The position numbers and the translations under genes were made by a program. Source: Myxococcaceae bacterium (lineage in GTDB: Bacteria > Myxococcota > Myxococcia > Myxococcales > Myxococcaceae). Taken from it: a stretch of 36,295 nucleotides of DNA. Below the pieces are notes generated by a model. That model was not told the origin of the DNA. It searched no databases and worked only from the letters and a program-made list of their open reading frames with translations. The stretch covers positions 1 through 36,295 of the forward strand of contig JADGQZ010000029.1 of the NCBI GenBank assembly GCA_017881345.1, given 5' to 3'. Positions 10,231 through 20,686 of this stretch are shown in pieces; positions within the stretch are counted from its first letter, which is position 1; every line of letters starts with the position of its first letter.

Positions 10231-11508
10231 ATGTCTCACGCAGAAACCGGGCCGAGGCAAGCGGGAAACGCGTCGCCGGCCGCGGTCGGAGACGCTCGCC
10301 CGGCGTTCCCCCATCCGGAGGCCCCGGGCGGTGCCGACTCGCCCGCCGACGCCTGGTGGCGAGCGGCGCTGATCCTGCTCCTGGGCGTCCTGGTGGCCCA
10401 CAGCTGGCTCCTCAAGCCGGGCGGCGACTTCCACGTGTTCTGGCTCGCCGGGCGCCGCATGCTGGACGGTGTCCTGCCGTACCAGGCCGCCGACGGTCTC
10501 TATCCGTTCAAGTACCTCCCACCGGTGGCCCTGTTCCTCGCACCGCTGGCCCTGCTCCCGGAGCGCCTGGCGAACGGCCTGTGGCTGGTGCTGTCCGCGG
10601 TGGGGCTCCTCCGGCTGGTGCGCTGGAGCCAGGCGACGCTCGGTGGAGGGCCCGATGCGAGGCGTGAGCTCCTCCTCCTCCTCGCGCTGCTCCCCTTCGT
10701 GACCCACCTCCTCGGGCTCGGCCAGTCCGAGGGGCTGCTCCTCTGGTTGATGGTGGAGAGCGAGGACCGGCGGACCCGGCCGCCCATCCTCTCCGGCGTC
10801 CTGTGGGCCATCGCTTGCCTCTTCAAGCCGCCGTTCGCGGTCTTCCTCGGCCTGGTTGCCTGGCGCCGGGAGATCCGCCTCGGGCTCGGTCTGCTCGCGG
10901 GGGTCGCCGGCTCCTTCGCTCTGCTCGCGCTCGTGCCCGGGCTGGCGACCGTGGGGGCGCAGCTCGCCGCATGGCAGGGACTCCTCCGCGAGTCGACGCC
11001 GGCGGCGGTCTGTGGTGCCCAGAACCAGAGCGTGGTCGCGCTGGTCTGCTCGCTGACCTCTCTAGGACCGGGAGACCGGGGCTTCGGGGCGGCGGTGGCG
11101 CTCGCCGCGGGGGCCCTGCTCGCGGTCGGGGGCGCGGCGGTGGCCCTCTGCGCCCGGCGGTCCCGGGCCGAGGGCGAGCGGCTCGCGCTGGCGCTGACGT
11201 TCTACGCGACCGCGCTCCTCTCCCCGCTGGGCTGGCGCACGAATCTGCTCGCGCTGGCGCCGGCGCTCGCGCTCCTCTTCGCGCGCGGACGGCCCCCTGA
11301 CCCGGTGGCCTCACGGGTGCGGATGGGGTGCGCGGCCGCGCTCGCGCTGACCGTCCTGGTCCTGAACTACGACGTGCTCGGGCCGGAGCGGTTCCGCCAG
11401 ATGCTCGAGCAGCGGACCTACGGATGGCTCGGGCTGGCCATGGCGGGGTGCGCGGTGCTGGTCAGCATCCGGAGCACCGCGCGACGCGCGCTCGCCTCGC
11501 CGGGCTGA
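10231..11508 (+). CDS. GT87/DUF2029-type integral membrane glycosyltransferase-like protein
   Basis: Polytopic ORF: ...[54 protein letters not shown]...[18 protein letters not shown]...[21 protein letters not shown]. This layout is typical of DUF2029/GT87. ATG at 10231 chosen over 10204. Confidence 0.72.
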   Translation: MSHAETGPRQAGNASPAAVGDARPAFPHPEAPGGADSPADAWWRAALILLLGVLVAHSWLLKPGGDFHVFWLAGRRMLDGVLPYQAADGLYPFKYLPPVALFLAPLALLPERLANGLWLVLSAVGLLRLVRWSQATLGGGPDARRELLLLLALLPFVTHLLGLGQSEGLLLWLMVESEDRRTRPPILSGVLWAIACLFKPPFAVFLGLVAWRREIRLGLGLLAGVAGSFALLALVPGLATVGAQLAAWQGLLRESTPAAVCGAQNQSVVALVCSLTSLGPGDRGFGAAVALAAGALLAVGGAAVALCARRSRAEGERLALALTFYATALLSPLGWRTNLLALAPALALLFARGRPPDPVASRVRMGCAAALALTVLVLNYDVLGPERFRQMLEQRTYGWLGLAMAGCAVLVSIRSTARRALASPG

Positions 11509-12342
11509 TCAGGCCGGTCCGCCCGCGGCGGCCTCGCTCTCGGTGTCCTTGAAGAACAGGTCCTTGACCACCAGCTTGGTGACGTCGCGGTTCATCGCGG
11601 CGATGGAGGTGGTGAGCGGGATCTCCTTGGGGCAGACCTGGACGCAGTTCTGCGCCTTGCCGCAGTCCTGGATGCCGCCCGGGCCCATGAGTCCGCGCAG
11701 CCGGTCGTCGGCGTGCATCGCGCCGGTGGGGTGAAGGTTGAAGAGCCGCGCCTGGCTGATGGGCGCCGCGCCCATGAAGTCGTTGTCCTGGGTGACCTGC
11801 GGACAGGCCTCGAGGCAGCTGCCACAGGTGATGCAGGTGGAGAGCACGTAGCGCTGGGCCTGCTCGCTCTGGCTCTGCCGCGGTCCGGGGCCGAGGTTGT
11901 GGGTGCCGTCGAGCTCGATCCACGCCTTCACCTGCTTCAGCGACTCGAACATCCGGCTCCGGTCGACGGCGAGATCACGCACCATCGGGAACTTGCGCAT
12001 CGGCTCGAGGGTGATCGGCCACTCGAGCTTGTCCACCAGCGCCGAGCAGGCCATCCGCACCCGCCCGTTGATGTTCATCGCGCAGCTGCCGCAGACCTCC
12101 TCGAGGCAGGCCGCGTCCCAGGTGACCGGGGTGGTGGTCTGCCCGGCGGCGTTCACCGGGTTCCGCTGGATCTCCATCAGGCAGGAGATGACGTTGGCGC
12201 CCTTCCGGTAGGCGATCTTGAAGTCCTCGAAGCCCCCCGGCTTGTCGGCCTCCTCCTGCCGCCAGATCCGGAAGGTGATCCACTTCTCCTCGGCCCTCGC
12301 CTTGCTCTCGCTGGTCCGTCCAACCTGCTTGGCTTCATCCAT
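11509..12342 (-). CDS. sdhB: Succinate dehydrogenase / fumarate reductase iron-sulfur subunit
   Basis: ATG at 12342; CLEEVCGSCAMNINGRVRMACSALV, CITCGSCLEACPQV, DCGKAQNCVQVCPKEIPLTTSIAAMNRD. Confidence 0.96.
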   Translation of the reverse strand: MDEAKQVGRTSESKARAEEKWITFRIWRQEEADKPGGFEDFKIAYRKGANVISCLMEIQRNPVNAAGQTTTPVTWDAACLEEVCGSCAMNINGRVRMACSALVDKLEWPITLEPMRKFPMVRDLAVDRSRMFESLKQVKAWIELDGTHNLGPGPRQSQSEQAQRYVLSTCITCGSCLEACPQVTQDNDFMGAAPISQARLFNLHPTGAMHADDRLRGLMGPGGIQDCGKAQNCVQVCPKEIPLTTSIAAMNRDVTKLVVKDLFFKDTESEAAAGGPA

Positions 12343-12359
12343 GGCGGTCCCTGGGCTCC

Positions 12360-14231
12360 TCAGGCGTACCAGCCTGGCTCGGGGTCGAGCACCGGCGTGG
12401 GAATGTTCTCGTAGGTGATCTCGGATCCCTGCGGCGTCCACCGGGCGATGGTGGTCTTCGCCCACTTCTGGTGGCGCTCCTTCCAGGCGCGCATCCAGTC
12501 GGGGTCCTGGGTGGGGTCCTTGGTCTTGGGCTCGGGGAGCTGGAACTCAGGCTTGTAGTGCGCCCCGCGTGACTCGTCGCGGAGCAGCGCGCTCCTGGTG
12601 ATGACCTCGGCGAGCGCGAACATGTTCCACAGCTGGTTGACGAAGCTGAGCGGGCGGTTGCTGCTGTGCCCGTGGTCGAGCACGTTGATCCGCTTCCAGC
12701 GGTCCTTCAGCTCCTCGAGCTTCTCCAGGGTCTTGCGCAGCCGGTCGTTGCGCCGGACGACGGTGACGTTCTCGGTCATCACCTCGCCCAGCTCGCGGGC
12801 GAGCACGTAGGGGTTCTCGCTCCCGGTCATCTTGTCGATGGCGGCGAAGCGCTCGCCCCACTCCTTCTTCGCGTCCTCGAAGACCCTTTCCTGCACCGCG
12901 GTCGAGCTCTTCGCGTTGTTCTTCGCGTAGCTCACCATGGCCGGGCCGCCGATCATCCCGCCGTAGATGCAGGAGAGGAGCGAGTTGGCTCCGAGCCTGT
13001 TCCCGCCGTGGTACGCGTAGTCCGCCTCGCCCGACGCGTAGAGACCGGGGATGTTGGTGGCCTGGTTCTTCGGGCTGTTCGCCAGCGGCTCGAGGTTCGG
13101 CCCGGGCTCGAAGGTCACGTACAGGCCGCCCATCGAGTAGTGCATGCCCGGGAAGATGACCATCGGGTGACGGCGCGGATCGTCACCGACGAACTTCTCG
13201 TAGATCTCCATCACGCCCTTGATCTTCGCGTCGAGCGTGGCGGCCGGGATGTGCGTGACGTCGAGGTAGACGCCGTCGCGTCCCGCGATGCCCATGCCCA
13301 GCTCGCGGCAGACGTGGAAGATCTCGCGGGTGGCGACGTCGCGGGGGACCAGGTTCTTGTACTTGGGATACTTCTCCTCGAGGAAGTACCAGCGCTCGGC
13401 CTCGGGGATGCTCAGAGGATCGCGGGTGTCGTTCTTGGTCTTCGGGACCCAGACCCGCCCGCCCTCGCCGCGGACCGACTCGGACATGAGCCGCAGCTTG
13501 TCCTCGCCCGGGATGGAGGTCGGGTGGACCTGGATGAACTCGCCGTTGGCGTAGATCGCGCCCTCGAGGTACGCGCGGCCGGCGGCGGTGCCGGTGTTGA
13601 TGATCGAGTTGGTCGAGCGGCCGAACACGATGCCCGGGCCGCCGGTGGCCAGCATGACCGCCTCGGCGGGGAGCGCGCGGATCTCCATCGTCCGGAGGTC
13701 CATGGCCACGCTGCCCACGACCCGACCGGACTCGTCCTTCACCGTCCCCAGCCACTCCCAGTACTCGAACTTGGAGACCATTCCGTCGGCCTCGAAGCGG
13801 CGCACCTGCTCGTCGAGCGCATAGAGCAGCTGCTGGCCGGTGGTGGCGCCGGCGAACGCCGTCCGGTGGTGGAGCGTCCCGCCGAAGCGACGGAAGTCGA
13901 GGAGCCCTTCCGGGGTGCGGTTGAACGGCACGCCCATCCGGTCGAGCAGATAGATGATGCCTGGCGCCGCGTAGCACATGCCGCGCACGCTGGTCTGCTC
14001 GGCCAGGAAGTCCCCGCCGCGGAGCGTGTCCTTGACGTGGATGTCGGGGTGATCACCCTCGCCCTTGGTGTTCACCGCGCCGTTGATCCCGCCCTGGGCG
14101 CAGACCGAGTGCGAGCGCTTCACCGGGACGATGGAGAGGAGGTCCACCTTGTGACCGGCCTCGCAGAGCTTGATGACCGTCATCAGCCCCGCCAGCCCGC
14201 CTCCCACCACCGTGAATCGAGGTTCCGCCAT
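12360..14231 (-). CDS. sdhA: Succinate dehydrogenase / fumarate reductase flavoprotein subunit
   Basis: 623 aa: VVGGGLAGLMTVIKLCEAGHKVDLLS...RSHSVCAQGGINGAVNTKGEGD...GMHYSMGGLYV...GNRLGANSLLSCIYGG. Confidence 0.97.
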   Translation of the reverse strand: MAEPRFTVVGGGLAGLMTVIKLCEAGHKVDLLSIVPVKRSHSVCAQGGINGAVNTKGEGDHPDIHVKDTLRGGDFLAEQTSVRGMCYAAPGIIYLLDRMGVPFNRTPEGLLDFRRFGGTLHHRTAFAGATTGQQLLYALDEQVRRFEADGMVSKFEYWEWLGTVKDESGRVVGSVAMDLRTMEIRALPAEAVMLATGGPGIVFGRSTNSIINTGTAAGRAYLEGAIYANGEFIQVHPTSIPGEDKLRLMSESVRGEGGRVWVPKTKNDTRDPLSIPEAERWYFLEEKYPKYKNLVPRDVATREIFHVCRELGMGIAGRDGVYLDVTHIPAATLDAKIKGVMEIYEKFVGDDPRRHPMVIFPGMHYSMGGLYVTFEPGPNLEPLANSPKNQATNIPGLYASGEADYAYHGGNRLGANSLLSCIYGGMIGGPAMVSYAKNNAKSSTAVQERVFEDAKKEWGERFAAIDKMTGSENPYVLARELGEVMTENVTVVRRNDRLRKTLEKLEELKDRWKRINVLDHGHSSNRPLSFVNQLWNMFALAEVITRSALLRDESRGAHYKPEFQLPEPKTKDPTQDPDWMRAWKERHQKWAKTTIARWTPQGSEITYENIPTPVLDPEPGWYA

Positions 14232-14247
14232 GGGTCGTGCTCCCTGA

Positions 14248-15009
14248 TCAGCCGACGGCGCCGAAGCGCAACTGGAAGAGGATGCTCAGCGTGCCCACCG
14301 AGAGGAGCGCGAAGAGCAGCCAGGCCACCTGCGTGACGCGCCGCTGGGCAAGCCTCCCCACGGCGATGCCCCACGTCCAGCAGAATCCCTTCAGCCCGTA
14401 GGTGAAGTGCCAGAGGGTGCAGAGCGTCCCGAGGACGTAGAGGGCGAAGATGTGGTCCCCGGCGAGGATGCTCTGGACCCCGAGCGAGGCCGGGTTCCCA
14501 AGGTGGGCCGCCACGTCACGGTAGGTGACCAGATCGAGCCCGTCGGGGGTCAGGGTCCGCACCGCCGAGAGGTGATGGCCGAGCAGCGTCACCCACGTCC
14601 GGAGGGTCCCCACGTGCACCAGGAGGAACAGGAGCGCGATGACGCCGGTGATCCGCTGGGCCAGGTAGCCCCAGTTGCTCGGGTAGGCATAGCGGCCGTT
14701 GTTGGGCCGGCCGGTCACCGCGACCCAGACCCCGTAGAGCGCGTGGTAGGCCAGCGGAAGGACGATGGTCACCAGCTCGAGCGCGTAGAAGAACGGCCGC
14801 GGGAGCAGCACGTTCACGTGGTTGACCATCTCGTCGTACGCAGCCGGGCTGCGCAGCGCCGACATGTTCTCGAACAGGTGGTAGCAGAGGAAGACGCCGA
14901 GCGGCAGCACGCCCGACAGCGAGTGGAGCCGTCGCCAGAGGAAGGAGCGGTCGTCCCGGGTGCCGGCGCCCGTGCGGACGGCATCGGCGGTGGTGGCGGC
15001 ATCGGCCAT
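14248..15009 (-). CDS. sdhC: Succinate dehydrogenase cytochrome b subunit (single-subunit, b558-type)
   Basis: 253 aa, ~5 TM segments with several conserved-looking His (LHSLSGVLPLG, CYHLFEN, AYHALYGVWVA, LLVHVGTLRTW, LWHFTYGLKGFCWTWG), followed directly by sdhA and sdhB. Confidence 0.92.
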   Translation of the reverse strand: MADAATTADAVRTGAGTRDDRSFLWRRLHSLSGVLPLGVFLCYHLFENMSALRSPAAYDEMVNHVNVLLPRPFFYALELVTIVLPLAYHALYGVWVAVTGRPNNGRYAYPSNWGYLAQRITGVIALLFLLVHVGTLRTWVTLLGHHLSAVRTLTPDGLDLVTYRDVAAHLGNPASLGVQSILAGDHIFALYVLGTLCTLWHFTYGLKGFCWTWGIAVGRLAQRRVTQVAWLLFALLSVGTLSILFQLRFGAVG

Positions 15010-15375
15010 GGTCGAGTCTTCTGATTACCGCCCGGGGACCGCCATGACCATCGCGGGACCCCTCGGAAAATCAGGGGCTTTCATGGCGGACAGGAGTCGG
15101 CCTGTCTTCCCGGACCCCCGGGCGAGAGGCAAGGAGAATCCGGCGGAGTCCAGCGTCGCGCCCGTGAGGAACACGCTTTCTGGAGAGACCGGCCCGGGTG
15201 CCGAGCCCGTTCCTGGCCCGAGCTCCCCGCGCTGCAGGGGTGCAACGGCAGGGGGCCGATGACCACGGGGGCGCAGGGCCGGAGCGAGCACGAGCTCCGC
15301 GGACGCCCGGACCGAGAGCCGACCGCTCGGTCGCCGAGCGACTTCTGCGGAAGGCCTCGCTGACCGAGCGTACGT

Positions 15376-15455
15376 TCCCCGTTCGGCAGCGCGGGGCCAC
15401 TTGGCGTCCGGCCTTGTGCCTGGCGCGCGCTCCCACGCACAAAAGCGGACGGCCG
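15376..15455. repeat. 80-nt direct repeat, copy 1 (unit of a ~161-nt tandem period)
   Basis: Aligns to 15537..15616 with 5 mismatches in 80 nt; the last 42 nt are identical (ttgtgcctggcgcgcgctcccacgcacaaaagcggacggccg). Confidence 0.93.
15405..15451. other. Imperfect palindrome / stem-loop inside repeat copy 1
   Basis: CGTCCG-G-CCTTGTGC-C-TGG-CGCGCGCTC-CCA-C-GCACAAAA-G-CGGACG: 6-bp outer, 6-bp middle and 3-bp inner stems separated by mismatches. Confidence 0.75.
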
Positions 15456-15536
15456 GGCAGCCCGGGCAGAAACGGACCGATGGTTCGTTCGACGACCGAA
15501 CCAATTCCGAGAAGACAGTCGGTGCCCGACCTAGTC

Positions 15537-15616
15537 TCCCCGTTCGGCGGCGCGGGCCCACCTGGCGTCCGGTTTTGTGCCTGGCGCGCGCTCCCACGCA
15601 CAAAAGCGGACGGCCG
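15537..15616. repeat. 80-nt direct repeat, copy 2 (offset exactly 161 nt from copy 1)
   Basis: tccccgttcggcggcgcgggcccacctggcgtccggttttgtgcctggcgcgcgctcccacgcacaaaagcggacggccg; see copy 1. Confidence 0.93.
15566..15612. other. Imperfect palindrome / stem-loop inside repeat copy 2
   Basis: CGTCCG-G-TTTTGTGC-C-TGG-CGCGCGCTC-CCA-C-GCACAAAA-G-CGGACG: 6 + 8 + 3 bp stems with single-base mismatches. Confidence 0.8.
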
Positions 15617-15707
15617 CAGCGACACCGTGCAGCCCCGGAGCGCCCGGGCCGCGCAGGCCGCCGGTCCGGGCAGTGCCGCGGTGCCCCCGAACCCGGACTC
15701 CGCCCGA

Positions 15708-15723
15708 GGCAGCGCGGGGCCAC
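15708..15723. repeat. Short fragment of a third, degenerate copy
   Basis: ggcagcgcggggccac, identical to 15385..15400 (offset 323, about 2 x 161). The preceding cggtgcccccgaacccggactccgcccg resembles the segment before copy 2 (cggtgcccgacctagtctccccgttc). Confidence 0.5.
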
Positions 15724-15794
15724 GCGGCCTCGTCGAAGCCCGAGCTCCGGACCAGGCACCGCCGCGACCCGTGGCGGCGGCGCCCACTCCGTCT

Positions 15795-18052
<2,258 letters not shown>

Positions 18053-18091
18053 GGTGCGCTCCCGAATTGCCAAAAACCCTGGCGGTCGGGG

Positions 18092-18121
18092 GGTATACGG
18101 GACGCGACAACGGCTCCGCAA
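18092..18121 (-). promoter_or_regulatory. Candidate sigma70-type promoter for icd in the divergent icd/gltA spacer
   Basis: On the minus strand TTGCGG (18121-18116), 18-nt spacer, TATACC (18097-18092), upstream of the icd ATG at 18052. Confidence 0.3.
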
Positions 18122-18188
18122 CCTGGAACAAGTACCTACTCTTTTTGGTTGAATCGAGCCTCTCCCGGGTGAAATGACGCTTCTCGCC

Positions 18189-19481
<1,293 letters not shown>

Positions 19482-19492
19482 GCACAGGGACC

Positions 19493-19837
19493 ATGACGCT
19501 CGACTTCACCTGCCAGAAGTGTGAGGGCACCTTCGAGATCGACGCCCAGGATCTCATCGACGGTAGCGAGAAGCTCGAGTGCCCCCACTGCAACACCCGC
19601 GCACCGGCGGCCGCGGTCGATGACTTCGTGGCCGCCCTCACCGAGATGCGGGCGCAGGTGGCGGCGCTGAGCAAGAAGTTCACCGTCTCCACGACCCTCG
19701 AGAGCGAGGATCTGGCCGAGCTCGACGCAGACGAAGACGAGGACGACGAGGACGAGGACGAGGTCGACGAGGACGACGACGACGAGGACCTCGACGAGGA
19801 CGACGACGACCTCGAGGACGAGGACGAGGAGAAGTAG
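19493..19837 (+). CDS. Zinc-ribbon protein with coiled-coil-like middle and acidic low-complexity tail
   Basis: 114 aa: MTLDFTCQKCEGTFEIDAQDLIDGSEKLECPHCNTRAPAAAVDDFVAALTEMRAQVAALSKKFTVSTTLESEDLAELDADEDEDDEDEDEVDEDDDDEDLDEDDDDLEDEDEEK. Two CxxC motifs; starts 11 nt after the gltA stop. Confidence 0.8.
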   Translation: MTLDFTCQKCEGTFEIDAQDLIDGSEKLECPHCNTRAPAAAVDDFVAALTEMRAQVAALSKKFTVSTTLESEDLAELDADEDEDDEDEDEVDEDDDDEDLDEDDDDLEDEDEEK

Positions 19838-19907
19838 CCGACGCCCGGACTGTCGGCCAGCGCTCGCTTGCGCGGCCACCCCGCGCCTGCGTGCCTAGGG
19901 TGCAGGG

Positions 19908-20483
19908 GTGCCCGCTCCCCTGCTCCTGGCGATGCTGTTGCTCTCGGCGAACCCTCCTCCGGCATCCCTGGTGCAGATGGAGGTCAAGGACGTCGTTCCC
20001 CTCAAGGAGCTCAAGCAGCACGCCGTGGTGCTGATCTCGAAGGAGGACGGGACCGTTCTGCCGCTCTTCGTGGACGAGACCGCCGCGGTGGCCATCGCCT
20101 TCCGCCTGATGGGCCGCCCGACGCCGCACCCGCTGGCGCACGACCTGCTGGATCGCCTCGTCCCGAGCCTCGGAGGAAAGCTCACCGAGGTCCGGATCGA
20201 CGGGCTCAAGAACCACATCTACTCGAGCCACGTCTTCATCCAGCAGGCGAACCGCCAGCTGGTGATCGAGGCCCGCCCGTCGGACGCGGTGGCGATGGCG
20301 CTCGCGGCGAAGGTGCCGGTCTACACGACGCGCCAGGTGATGGCGGAGGGTGGCATCACCCGGGCCGAGATCGACACGTACGGGAGGGTGCCGGGGGACG
20401 CGCTCCCCGGCCAGGGCGGGAGCGGCACCGCCGGGACCGCGCCGGCCACCGTCTCACCCCAGAAGAAGCCCGTGGAGCTCTGA
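19908..20483 (+). CDS. Bifunctional nuclease (DUF151/BFN) family protein with predicted signal peptide
   Basis: GTG start; MPAPLLLAMLLLSANPPPASLVQMEVKDVVPL...VVLISKEDGTVLPLFVDETAAVAIAFRLMGRPTPHPLAHDLLDRLV...SHVFIQQANRQLVIEARPSDAVAMALAAKVPVY: typical DUF151 core. Confidence 0.85.
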   Translation: MPAPLLLAMLLLSANPPPASLVQMEVKDVVPLKELKQHAVVLISKEDGTVLPLFVDETAAVAIAFRLMGRPTPHPLAHDLLDRLVPSLGGKLTEVRIDGLKNHIYSSHVFIQQANRQLVIEARPSDAVAMALAAKVPVYTTRQVMAEGGITRAEIDTYGRVPGDALPGQGGSGTAGTAPATVSPQKKPVEL

Positions 20484-20496
20484 CTCCGGAGACTGG

Positions 20497-20533
20497 AAAG
20501 CCCGGCCCCCCCTCCCAAGGGAAGCCGGGCTTT
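20497..20533 (+). terminator. Rho-independent-like terminator after the DUF151 gene
   Basis: AAAGCCCGGC-(17 nt)-GCCGGGCTTT, a perfect 10-bp stem 13 nt after the stop at 20483; only a short T run is supplied by the stem end. Confidence 0.75.
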
Positions 20534-20686
20534 CGCGAGGCAAACTCCGATGGGGCATCGCCCCCCCTGACGTCTACTCCGTGGGGTGACGAGTCATGTG
20601 AAGCAGCGTCGGCCCTGCTCCAGCGTGGGAGCCTGTTCGTATTCCGCCCGGTGACAGAGTGTCAAGAACCGGCCTGACCAAGCAGG

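Noticed and set aside
9117-10667. 516-aa plus-strand ORF
   Set aside because: Antisense shadow of sucC running into the wrong frame of the GT87 gene.
12666-14336. 556-aa plus-strand ORF
   Set aside because: Antisense shadow of sdhA.
15376-15616. CRISPR-like interpretation of the direct repeats
   Set aside because: Only two good copies, an 80-nt repeat and ~81-nt gap, with degenerate similarity in the gap too; no cas genes in the window.
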